NCBI GenBank assembly: GCA_049603715.1
Contig: JBMYSW010000007.1
Location: 62,001-126,000 of the forward strand
DNA: 64,000 nucleotides
DNA from: Pontibacterium sp049603715
GTDB taxonomy: Bacteria > Pseudomonadota > Gammaproteobacteria > Pseudomonadales > Balneatricaceae
Direction: 5' to 3'
Below are positions 56,512 through 64,000 of this stretch, piece by piece. Position 1 is the first letter of the stretch. Every line of letters begins with the position of its first letter. Position numbers and translations under genes: made by a program. A model generated the notes under the pieces. The model did no database searches. It worked only from the letters and a program-made list of their open reading frames with translations, and was not told the DNA's origin.

Positions 56512-56549
56512 ATGTTACCGGTAACTCTTCGCAATGTTACCGGTAACTT
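56512..56549. promoter_or_regulatory. Tandem GntR operators upstream of the gluconate TRAP operon
   Basis: Two copies of ATGTTACCGGTAAC (56512-56525 and 56534-56547) match the known GntR consensus ATGTTACCGGTAACAT except for its last bases. Their centres are 22 bp apart, two helical turns, favouring cooperative binding. They lie in the intergenic region before the dctP-type gene. Confidence 0.9.
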
Positions 56550-56577
56550 TTTAAAAGTCAATGCTTATCGTCGGCAT

Positions 56578-56620
56578 AAAAAAACCAGTACCCTTGATCA
56601 CATCAGTGAAGGTACTGGCT
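56578..56620 (-). terminator. Intrinsic terminator after the GGDEF/EAL gene
   Basis: On the minus strand CCAGTACC pairs with GGTACTGG around a 19-base loop, then TTTTTTT. It ends the transcript of the diguanylate cyclase gene before the gluconate promoter region. Confidence 0.85.
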
Positions 56621-56654
56621 CTATAGCGCTAACAAGCGGGTTCAAAATGTCGCC

Positions 56655-59393
56655 TCAGCAGACCTCTTCTGCGGTATCCTGCGCCGTACTGGTTCGCAAA
56701 AATGCTTTAAAGTCCGCTTCGGACATAGGTTTACTGTAAAAGTAGCCTTGACCAAAGTCACATTGATGGCTTTGCAAAAAGCCCTCTTGCTCTGCGGTTT
56801 CAACGCCTTCTGCCACGACTTTGAGTTGTAGGCGGTGCGCCATTGAGATGATCGCAGCGGTAATTTCCATATCATCGGTATGGTCAGGAATATCTTTTAC
56901 AAACTCACGGTCGACCTTAAGCACATTAATCGGCAGGGTTTTAAGGTAACTAAACGACGAATAGCCTACACCAAAGTCGTCAATGGCCACGGTAATGCCC
57001 AAGGCCTGCAATGACTGAAGAGTGGATATGGCTTTTTGCACATCGTGCATTACCAAGGTTTCGGTAACTTCTATCTCTAGGCATGAAGGGTCAATATCAA
57101 AGTTACCCAACACCTGCTCAAACATGTCGATAAGTTCTGGGTCTCTAAACTGGCGGGCAGACAGGTTAATCGCCAAACGGAACTGAGGCCAACCGGCCTG
57201 ACGCACTTTGCTTAAAAACTCACAGGCAGCCGTCACAATCCATCGACCCAATGGCACGATAAAGCCAGTTTCCTCAGCCACGGATATAAACTGCATGGGC
57301 GGCACCACACCCAACTCTGGGTGGTGCCAACGAATTAAGGCTTCGGCCCCAAAAACATCGCCGGTTTTAAGGTTTACTTGGGGTTGAAAGAACAGCTCAA
57401 ACTCTTTGTTTTCGAGCGCGATGGGCATTTCGCGGGTAAAGCGAATGTACTGTTGTAGCTGCTCGTGCAAGGTTTCGGTAAAGAAGCGGTATTGGTGACG
57501 ACCCATTTCTTTGGCTTGATACATCGCCAAGTCGGCATGCTTAAGCAGGGTATCTGGCTCGGCACCGTCTTTCGGAATCATCGCGATACCGATACTGGTG
57601 GTTACCTGAATTTCTGTTTCGCCAATAAAAAACGGTTGCGCTAACGAGGCTAAGACCCGCTCAGCCACTTTGATCACATCATCTTCGCCATGAATAGGAT
57701 TAATGAGCAAGGCAAATTCGTCACCGCCCAAGCGTGCGGCTAAGTCGGTTTCTTTTATGCAGTGTAGTAACCTAACTGCAACCGTCTTGAGCAGCTCATC
57801 GCCCACTTGGTGACCTTGGGTATCATTGATATTCTTAAACAAGTCGAGGTCGAGCATCATGACCGCGCCATGCCCATAGCGAGGTAAGTCGCTGGTTACG
57901 CGGTTCATACGACTTAAAAATTGGCGGCGGTTAGCCAAGGTGGTGAGTTCATCAAAGAGCGCCAACTGCTCCATGCGCGCATGGGCATCTTTAAGCTCTG
58001 AAACGTCCTCAAGTACCAGTACAAAGTGGCTGATTTCGTTAAATTCGTTTTTGATTGGCGAGAGGGAAACAAGGCTCCAAAACATGGTGCCATCTTTACG
58101 CACGCTATACAGCTCTCCACGCCAGTTATTGCCCGACATAGCGGTTTGCCAAAGCGCGTCATATTGTTCGTCACTCATGTAGTTGCGACTGAGCATTTCG
58201 GGTGACTGCCCGATTACCTCATCCGCCTCAAAGCCTGTGCATTCGGTGTATTTGGGGTTAACGTACTCGATGGTGCCGACTATATCGATGATCATGACCG
58301 AAGAGCCACTAAAAGTGATCGCACTGGATAGCTTGCGAAGTGTCGCTTCGATCCGCTTTTGGGCCGTAACATCCTGACAGGTACCAAAGCAACGACCGTT
58401 CTCATCGTCGCAGCGGCCTATGATGTGGACATAAAGCATAGAGGGCTCAGCATTAATCCGGCACTCTTCATCAATTGCCTCACCTTCATTTATCAGGCGT
58501 TCAAAGGCCGCTTTAATCCTCTTGGTATCAGCGGGGTGAACCGACTGATAAAAATGCTCGCATGACATTTCGCCAGCTTGTAACGCCATGATAGGCGCAA
58601 GTGACTGAGACCACCAGAAGCTTTGGCTTGCGATGTCGTATTCCCAGCAACCTATCTTTACCACCTCTTGGGAATCAATGAGCCGACGCTCAGCATTTTG
58701 GCGCTCTGCCATCTCTTGCTCTAACGCCAAATGCCGCTCATCAATGGTTCTTTGCATATCCGTAAAGATATCCACAAACCCTTGCAGCGCACGATCTGTT
58801 TTATGAATCACTAGCTCTCGCCGTGAGCCTTGTGTGACCTGGTGATTCATCAACGCCGAGAGGCGCTTGAGCGGTCGAATAATCAAGGTCGTTTGAGCCA
58901 AACTGACCAACAGAAGCGCCAGTGCCATGGCGGCAATCAACGACCAACATAACCACTGAATCTGCTCACTATCGGCACGTATAAGGGCGTAATCATCCAA
59001 ATACACGGCAACTTGGCCCACTTCTAAGCCGTCATAAATAAGTGGTATTTGGATTAACGAATACTGAATGCTGACATTGGCCATCATTTGCGCATTAGCC
59101 TGTCCTGCTTTGAACAAGGACAAACCATCAAGGCGGGTTAACTCGACTGAGTACCAAGCATCGCGCTCATGAAAGGTATGGTCTAGCAGTTTGGCAACGT
59201 AATCACTATTGCCGGTCACTACTGGATAGGCGAGCGCCTCGGACAAGACGGCCATGTGGCTTTTTTCGAGGGCAACACGTTCATTTAAAAGCTGACTTTG
59301 CCAATTAGGTAACCAATACCACTGAATAAACCCCGCCATTATGGCGAGTAGCAAAACAAGGGGCAGCTGTAACTTGGCGCTAAAGCTCCGCAT
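56655..59393 (-). CDS. PAS-GGDEF-EAL cyclic-di-GMP signalling protein
   Basis: Membrane-bound protein of 912 residues that may make and degrade cyclic-di-GMP. Two membrane helices (about 8-27 and 160-185) flank a periplasmic domain, followed by a HAMP-like linker, two PAS-type domains (about 250-480), a GGDEF domain with intact RLGGDEFALLI and an EAL domain with FGAEALIRWHHPELG, plus DDFGVGYSSFSYL of the active EAL class. The I-site position reads KETD instead of RxxD. ATG 59393 is chosen with TAGGAG upstream. The signal sensed is unknown. Confidence 0.92.
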   Translation of the reverse strand: MRSFSAKLQLPLVLLLAIMAGFIQWYWLPNWQSQLLNERVALEKSHMAVLSEALAYPVVTGNSDYVAKLLDHTFHERDAWYSVELTRLDGLSLFKAGQANAQMMANVSIQYSLIQIPLIYDGLEVGQVAVYLDDYALIRADSEQIQWLCWSLIAAMALALLLVSLAQTTLIIRPLKRLSALMNHQVTQGSRRELVIHKTDRALQGFVDIFTDMQRTIDERHLALEQEMAERQNAERRLIDSQEVVKIGCWEYDIASQSFWWSQSLAPIMALQAGEMSCEHFYQSVHPADTKRIKAAFERLINEGEAIDEECRINAEPSMLYVHIIGRCDDENGRCFGTCQDVTAQKRIEATLRKLSSAITFSGSSVMIIDIVGTIEYVNPKYTECTGFEADEVIGQSPEMLSRNYMSDEQYDALWQTAMSGNNWRGELYSVRKDGTMFWSLVSLSPIKNEFNEISHFVLVLEDVSELKDAHARMEQLALFDELTTLANRRQFLSRMNRVTSDLPRYGHGAVMMLDLDLFKNINDTQGHQVGDELLKTVAVRLLHCIKETDLAARLGGDEFALLINPIHGEDDVIKVAERVLASLAQPFFIGETEIQVTTSIGIAMIPKDGAEPDTLLKHADLAMYQAKEMGRHQYRFFTETLHEQLQQYIRFTREMPIALENKEFELFFQPQVNLKTGDVFGAEALIRWHHPELGVVPPMQFISVAEETGFIVPLGRWIVTAACEFLSKVRQAGWPQFRLAINLSARQFRDPELIDMFEQVLGNFDIDPSCLEIEVTETLVMHDVQKAISTLQSLQALGITVAIDDFGVGYSSFSYLKTLPINVLKVDREFVKDIPDHTDDMEITAAIISMAHRLQLKVVAEGVETAEQEGFLQSHQCDFGQGYFYSKPMSEADFKAFLRTSTAQDTAEEVC

Positions 59394-59787
59394 GGGCACA
59401 ACTCCTACTGCAGACACATATGAGTCGTGCTGCACGTACAATATAATCCTTGAGAGAAACTAAAAATAACCTCTCATCTATTTAATAAGCAGGCAAAGTA
59501 TCTTTAAAAGAAACGCTAATGACGATACAAAACAACCTAGCGAGATAAACGACAAGGCTTGTTCGCACCACGATGCCCAACTAAGAGTATAGACCAAGAA
59601 AATGGGAATGCAGGTTTAAATCGCGGATTTAACACATTGAATGCTAACGCCTAAACTGGTTAAAAAGCAGCTAAAATACTTGCCCGGACCACACGAAACA
59701 GAGCACAGGGTCGTATACGAAAATAGATTAAGCAGAAAAGAGAAATAAGATCAGGGAAGTCGAAGAAAGTGAAACGAGGCAAGAAAA
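59394..59787. other. 394-bp intergenic region between the GGDEF gene and tRNA-Thr
   Basis: AT-rich stretch without a convincing gene. The left end should carry the promoter of the GGDEF/EAL gene and the right end the 3' flank of the tRNA transcript. I saw no clear terminator hairpin or repeat. Confidence 0.5.
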
Positions 59788-59863
<76 letters not shown>

Positions 59864-60040
59864 ACAAATTTGAGACGCGAATAATATAGAGCCTTTATAT
59901 TTCGGTCAACACTTTTTTAAAAAACTATGCCCACTAGCCACAACAAAAAGTTGAGAATGACGAAATGAATAACTGATTGTGTCAACACAAGCTCCGACCC
60001 TACAATAACCCAACAGTTAAAACTCAAAGGAGACGCCGTT

Positions 60041-60262
60041 ATGAGCCAACAAGGTAGTGCAGGTAATGTGATTGCTGCATTGTGTAGCCTGTTTATTCCA
60101 GGCTTAGGCCAACTTATTCAAGGCCGACTATTGGCCGCTATTTTGTTTTTTGTCATCACCGCGGTTGGCTACGCCACCTACTGGTTAGTAATTCCTGGCA
60201 TTATCGCTGTCATCGTCCATCTTGTGGCGATTATTAGCGCAGCGCGTTACAAGGGTGATTAG
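60041..60262 (+). CDS. Small conserved membrane protein
   Basis: Protein of 73 residues with two to three hydrophobic stretches (about 8-21, 29-46 and 49-66) and a FIPGLGQLIQGR turn between the first two. The ALCSLFIPGLGQLIQGR pattern recurs in short proteobacterial membrane proteins of unknown role; it recalls TM2-domain proteins. A clear AAAGGAG precedes ATG 60041. The ORF is intact and has its own ribosome site, so I judge it real. Confidence 0.75.
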   Translation: MSQQGSAGNVIAALCSLFIPGLGQLIQGRLLAAILFFVITAVGYATYWLVIPGIIAVIVHLVAIISAARYKGD

Positions 60263-60292
60263 TCACCTTTGAACTGAAGTGACTGGGTGCGG

Positions 60293-61453
60293 CTATTGGG
60301 GTTTAACCTTGCTAACGAGTGTATAAACCGTCACACCCAAAACCATTCCCCAAAACGCGCTGCCGATGCCAAACAACGTAAAGCCAGAGGCCGTTGCCAT
60401 AAAGGTAATAAGGGAGGCCTCTTGTGCTTGCCGCTCGGCCAGCGCCACATTTAAATTGGCTAAAATGGTAGGGATCAGTGCCAAGGCGGCAATGGTAACC
60501 ACCAGCGCATTAGGTACAGCGGCAAACACTGCCACCACCGTCGCCCCCAATATTCCTGTCACCAGATAAAACACACCTGCCCAAACCGAAGACCAATAGC
60601 GCTGCTGTGGGTTTTTGCCTGCGCCTTCGCTCATACAAATCGCCGCGGTAATAGCCGCTAACGAATACGCGAAGCCACCAAACGGAGCGGCCACAACCCC
60701 TGTCGCGCCTAGGCTAACCATTAAAGGCGAAGCCGGTGCTTGGTAACCAAAACTGCGTAACATTGAGATGCCCGGTACATTTTGTGAAGCCATTGTCACC
60801 AAAAACAGAGGCAACCCTAGCCCAAGCAACGCCGACACCGAAAACTCAGGCGAGACCCACTGAGGCTCGGCAAAGCTGAGTGTTACCGCAGCAAAGTACG
60901 TTTGTCCCAACACACCCGCCAAAACACCGCCCACCACGAGGGTAAGCACCACGGCATATTGCGCCCAAATCAGCCTTACAACCATAAACACCGTAAACAT
61001 GCAGGCCACCAGCAGAGTCGCCTCTTGTGCACTTAAAAACATCTTGAGTGCAAAGGGGAGTAGAACACCTGCGAGCATCGCCCCCGCTAAGGGCTTGGGA
61101 ATGCGCTCTATGACTTTTTCAAAGGCACCCGTGAGTCCAAGCATTAACATCAACCCCGAGCTAAGGAGCATAGCGCCCACGGCTTCAGGTAATGAATACC
61201 CGGAACTTGTGGCAATAACCGCTGCTCCTGGCGTAGACCATGCGGTCAGCACCGGTGCTTTATATCGCAGTGAAAGGCCAATGCAGGTCACGCCCATACC
61301 GATCCCCAATACCCACAACCATGAGTTAGTTTGAGCCACGGTGGCATTGAGCTGCTCTGCCGCTTGTAACACGATCGCCACGGAGCTGGTATAACCCACC
61401 AGCACCGCGACAAGCCCAGCAGCGATTTTGGGTAAACTAAAAACTTCTGACAT
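60293..61453 (-). CDS. benE: Benzoate/H+ symporter family transporter
   Basis: Membrane transporter of the BenE family with about twelve hydrophobic segments, 386 residues. Motifs are LVGYTSSVAIVLQAA near the N terminus, WSTPGAAVIATS and FGGFAYSLAAITAAICMS, characteristic of BenE. The known E. coli and Acinetobacter members take up aromatic acids such as benzoate; the real substrate here is unproven. ATG 61453, with AAGGA upstream, is preferred over a longer start at 61504. No catabolic enzyme genes are adjacent, but regulator remnants to the right suggest a lost or neighbouring cluster. Confidence 0.88.
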   Translation of the reverse strand: MSEVFSLPKIAAGLVAVLVGYTSSVAIVLQAAEQLNATVAQTNSWLWVLGIGMGVTCIGLSLRYKAPVLTAWSTPGAAVIATSSGYSLPEAVGAMLLSSGLMLMLGLTGAFEKVIERIPKPLAGAMLAGVLLPFALKMFLSAQEATLLVACMFTVFMVVRLIWAQYAVVLTLVVGGVLAGVLGQTYFAAVTLSFAEPQWVSPEFSVSALLGLGLPLFLVTMASQNVPGISMLRSFGYQAPASPLMVSLGATGVVAAPFGGFAYSLAAITAAICMSEGAGKNPQQRYWSSVWAGVFYLVTGILGATVVAVFAAVPNALVVTIAALALIPTILANLNVALAERQAQEASLITFMATASGFTLFGIGSAFWGMVLGVTVYTLVSKVKPQ

Positions 61454-61686
61454 GTAGACGCCTATTCCTTCACTTTGCGCTTTACTGCTTTTGGGATAAA
61501 ACACCTTTCATCAAAACTAATCGCCATTCTCAAGACTTAATCATTTTTTTGCGTCTAAAAGTGATAGAGTAAACATCATACACCTCTCACTCTTTAAACC
61601 GCAGCACTATCCCACAAACGCCCAGCGGCTATGCCTTATCTCACCGCTTGCGGCTTTATGTGCTGCGCTGCTGTTAGGATTTCTTT

Positions 61687-61812
61687 GTGCTGTCAGTTAT
61701 GTTTTCTACACGCGCAACCAGCTTCGCTTTACTTGTTGGCTGCTTGGGTGCCATGGCCACATTGTTAGAGCTTATTCCCTTTTCGCCCATCGCCCCTATC
61801 TGCTTTTGGTAT
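61687..61812 (+). pseudogene. Fragment of a membrane protein (possibly EamA/DMT type) cut by IS remnant
   Basis: A GTG start at 61687 with AGGA seven bases upstream opens a frame whose first 42 residues form a hydrophobic N-terminal helix and continue to CFWYF. The frame then runs into sequence that, read on the other strand, is IS5-type transposase. The pattern resembles first-helix segments of EamA/DMT transporters, but the match is weak. The gene is certainly truncated if it was real. Confidence 0.4.
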
Positions 61813-62579
61813 TTTGTTAATTCGGGGATGCCTCTTCAACGCTTTCACCTTGCTGGGTACTTCGGCAATATGCCAGTCAGCTTTTACATTTTCGAGCGCT
61901 TCTCTGCGCCGCGATAACCACTGTCGGCGAAGATAAAATCTTCCTCACCATGCAGGAGATGCTCAGCTTGATTAAGGTCATGCTCATTAGCTGCTGTCGT
62001 GCTGACGCTGTGTGTGATTCCTGTTCGCGCATCCACCCCAATATGAGCCTTCAAGCCAAAGTGCCACTGGTTACCTTTCTTAGTCTGGCGCATCTCTGGA
62101 TCACGTTTACATGCTTTGTTTTTGGTAGAGCTGGGAGCTTCAATAATTGTCGCATCTATCAAGGAGCCTTCTTTGAGCAACGCCCCCGCTTCAGATAACC
62201 ATTGATTAACTTCTTCAAAAATTTGTCGAGATAGATTGTGCCGTTCCAATAAGTGGCGAAACTTGAGAATGGTCGAGTGATCAGGGATCGCCTTATCCAA
62301 GGACAAACCTGCAAACAGTCGCATAGAGGTGATCTCATACAATGCATCTTCCATGGCAGGATCACTGAGGCTGTACCACTGTTGCAGACAGTGAATACGA
62401 AGCATCGTCATCAATGGATAAGGACGTCGACCATTACCCGCTTTGGGATAATGTGGTTCAATTACCGCTTCAATCCGTGTCCAAGGGATCAGCTTATCCA
62501 TGCGACCTAAAAACTTTTCTTTGCGGGTCTGACGGCGCTTATTACTGAACTCGCTGTCGGCGAATGTTAACTGATCCAT
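61813..62579 (-). pseudogene. IS5-family transposase, frameshifted and 3'-truncated
   Basis: Starting at ATG 62579 the frame gives an IS5-type DDE transposase (MDQLTFADSEFSNKRRQ, then YPLMTMLRIHCLQQWYSLSD, DHSTILKFRHLLER, IDATIIEAP, and DSGYRGAEKR). It stops at 61884 because of a one-base loss near 61899-61904. The other frame continues with ENVKADWHIAEVPSKVKALK and HPRINK, the expected next part of the protein, up to about 61813. About 50 to 60 C-terminal residues, including the catalytic Glu region, are gone. The gene is inactive. Confidence 0.85.
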
Positions 62580-62644
62580 GCTGACTCCCTTGATAAAACT
62601 GATGGTTACAATCGTCTCATGGAATGGACTTAATCACACCTTCC
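61813..62644 (-). mobile_element. IS5-family insertion sequence remnant, one end deleted
   Basis: The right end at 62623-62644 reads, on the minus strand, GGAAGGTGTGATTAAGTCCA, an IS5-subgroup terminal inverted repeat. CTAG directly outside (62645-62648) fits the YTAR target duplicated by this group. The left end is missing: sequence homology stops inside the transposase near 61813. So the element has lost its left terminal repeat and cannot move alone. Confidence 0.85.
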
Positions 62645-63232
62645 CTAGCGCCTCCCGTGGTCAAGCAGTTTCGACGCATATATCCAGATGTCAGAATTCA
62701 TATCTATGAAGGTTTAGAGGCATCAGCGGTTGAAAAACTAAGAATGGGTGAGATTGATTTTTCGGTCACGTCCATCGCTGCGAGTACAACGCTTTCCGAA
62801 AAAGAATTTATTATTCATCCGATCATCAAAATCCCCATGGCGATTATTTGTCGAAGTGGTCATCCGTTACAAGACAAAACGAGTTTGCAGGATTTGCTGG
62901 TGGCCGATTGGGTGCAGATAGGTGCTGGCGGTCATTTAACCCCCATTATCAGGAACTTCTATCTACAGCACGGCCTTCAAGCCCCCAATGTGGCGGTAGA
63001 GTGTCACTCATTTACCAGCTCTTTGGCGATGATCGACAGCACGGACTTGCTGGGTATCGTGCCCGAAGCATGGATTTCGGATGTTTATTACACGGGTAAA
63101 TTTGCGAAAATTTCGGTGAGAGAGGGCTTGGCAACAAACCAGCTACAGATGCTGCTGCGCCGCGATAAACCCTTGATCCCAGTTGCACAAACCTTCTCGA
63201 CGCTGTTTTTGCGTTTGGCCGACGTCGATTAG
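62645..63232 (+). pseudogene. LysR-family regulator, 5'-truncated (effector domain only)
   Basis: The sequence from SLAPPVVKQFRRIYPDVRIHI onward is a LysR substrate-binding domain: EKLRMGEIDFSVTS, PMAIICRSGHPL and LLGIVPEAW follow. The N-terminal winged HTH that should precede it is absent; upstream bases belong to the IS terminal repeat. An ATG at 62624 inside the repeat keeps the frame open, so a short effector-domain protein of 202 residues could be made, but DNA binding is lost. Probably the result of IS insertion plus deletion. Confidence 0.85.
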
Positions 63233-63239
63233 TATCCGC

Positions 63240-64000
63240 CTATAAAGGCACTTTGTTGTCACGAAACTGCTTCGGCGTGCTGCCGGTTAATCGCTTGAAG
63301 AAGCGGCTAAAGTAGGCCGGATCCGAAAAGCCCAAGCTCATTGCAATATCGGATGCGGGCTTAATCGTAAAGATAAGGTGGCGCTGTGCTTCAGTCAGTA
63401 TACGCTGGTGAATTAGGCCAAGTGCCGTTTGGTTACGTCGCTTTTTACAAATCTCATTTAAATGCGCCGAGGTCACACCCACCTTCTCGGCGTACCAGTC
63501 GACATTGTGGTGGCTATCAAAGTTGTTCTCAAGCAGGTCAATAAAGCGGCTAAGTCTCTGCTCTGAGCGGCTTATCGTTTGCTTTTGCACTTCGTGTTGC
63601 CTAACGTTTTGGCGCGTAATCCATATAGCAAGCGCAAGCACATGGTTTTCCATTTGTAGCTGACGAAAGCTTTGCGTACCTGCATGTTCATCGTTAATGG
63701 CGCTGAGCAGGGCGCTGAGGTAGGCCTCGTTTTCTCCCGATGAATAGACGGAGGCTTCGCCATAACACCACATCGGATTATCTAGCACTTTGGCAAGTTT
63801 TGAAAGTAATGGCCTAGCAATGGCCAAGACAAACCCGTCGGACCCCGTTTCCCACAAAAACATATGTACGCAGTTCTCTGGGATCACTAGCAAATCACCC
63901 GTGTTCACCGTGAGAGTATGGTTATCAACCTGGGCACTGCCTTGACCTTTCAGTACAAAAAATATTTGCAGTAGATCAAGGTGCCGATGTGGCTTTATTT
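63240..64000 (-). CDS. AraC-family regulator, PobR-like, 5' end outside the window
   Basis: The C-terminal AraC-type HTH pair is complete: VGVTSAHLNEICKKRRNQTA and IAMSLGFSDPAYFSRFFKRL, ending TPKQFRDN. The N-terminal cupin part is open to the window edge (HRHLDLLQIFFVLKGQGSA, then VNTGDLLVIPENCVHMF), so the start lies beyond base 64000. The layout resembles PobR-type activators of aromatic acid catabolism. It is convergent with the LysR remnant, whose end lies seven bases away. Target genes are not in the window, though benE is near. Confidence 0.88.
   Translation of the reverse strand, partial: IKPHRHLDLLQIFFVLKGQGSAQVDNHTLTVNTGDLLVIPENCVHMFLWETGSDGFVLAIARPLLSKLAKVLDNPMWCYGEASVYSSGENEAYLSALLSAINDEHAGTQSFRQLQMENHVLALAIWITRQNVRQHEVQKQTISRSEQRLSRFIDLLENNFDSHHNVDWYAEKVGVTSAHLNEICKKRRNQTALGLIHQRILTEAQRHLIFTIKPASDIAMSLGFSDPAYFSRFFKRLTGSTPKQFRDNKVPL

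Noticed and set aside
61884..62579. Intact short transposase gene
   Set aside because: The stop at 61884 results from a frameshift; the expected family sequence continues in another frame and then ends abruptly.

Overview
The window reads as a chromosomal segment of a marine-type gammaproteobacterium, most like the Oceanospirillales/Pseudomonadales. Gene content and neighbourhoods support this: an LPS heptose/Kdo core block, msbA-hldE, ilvE next to glnE, a CYTH/CHAD protein next to glnE, a TIGR00153-pit pair followed by argE-argA, and a PhoPQ/EnvZ-OmpR-type pair. These resemble groupings in Pseudomonas and E. coli. Base composition is moderate and coding density is high. The species assignment is inference; no rRNA gene is present.

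Region 1 (1-22 kb) is surface polysaccharide. A 5'-truncated GT2 glycosyltransferase leads into a complete dTDP-L-rhamnose operon (rfbB-rfbD-rfbA-rfbC), a WbbL-like rhamnosyltransferase, an SDR epimerase/reductase and a short phosphoglycosyl transferase likely to start O-antigen synthesis. Next come Kdo transferase (waaA), two heptosyltransferases (waaF, waaC) and a long minus-strand block: three GT2 enzymes, a GT4 enzyme, an O-antigen-ligase-like membrane protein, gmhB, gmhA, hldD, hldE, msbA and a third GT9 enzyme. Together they make ADP-heptose, build the core, flip lipid A-core and join O-antigen to it.

Region 2 (22-40.8 kb) is mainly housekeeping: two tandem LuxR-like solo regulators (the first degenerate), ilvE, glnE, a CYTH-CHAD protein, a PhoU-like protein with a Pit phosphate transporter, argE-argA, a two-component system, two small envelope proteins, alanine dehydrogenase (ald) and ilvD. 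Several intrinsic terminators separate the units.

Region 3 (40.8-56.6 kb) is sugar catabolism. A full L-rhamnose locus has the same order as the rhizobial one: rhaR-S-T-P-Q-U-K on one strand and rhaD-rhaI on the other. Between them lies a striking 10-bp direct-repeat array. A gluconate locus follows (TRAP transporter, gluconokinase, GntR-type LacI repressor), with three near-perfect GntR operator palindromes in the expected places.

Region 4 (56.6-64 kb) holds a PAS/GGDEF/EAL protein, tRNA-Thr(UGU), a small membrane protein and a BenE-type transporter. It ends in a scar: a degraded IS5-family element (frameshifted and 3'-truncated, with one terminal repeat and a CTAG target still visible) joins a membrane-protein fragment to a LysR gene without its DNA-binding domain. 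A partial AraC/PobR-like regulator runs off the window end.

I found no clear undescribed multi-gene system. The most promising leads are the rha repeat array, the paired palindromes downstream of ald, and the tandem degenerate/intact LuxR-like pair.
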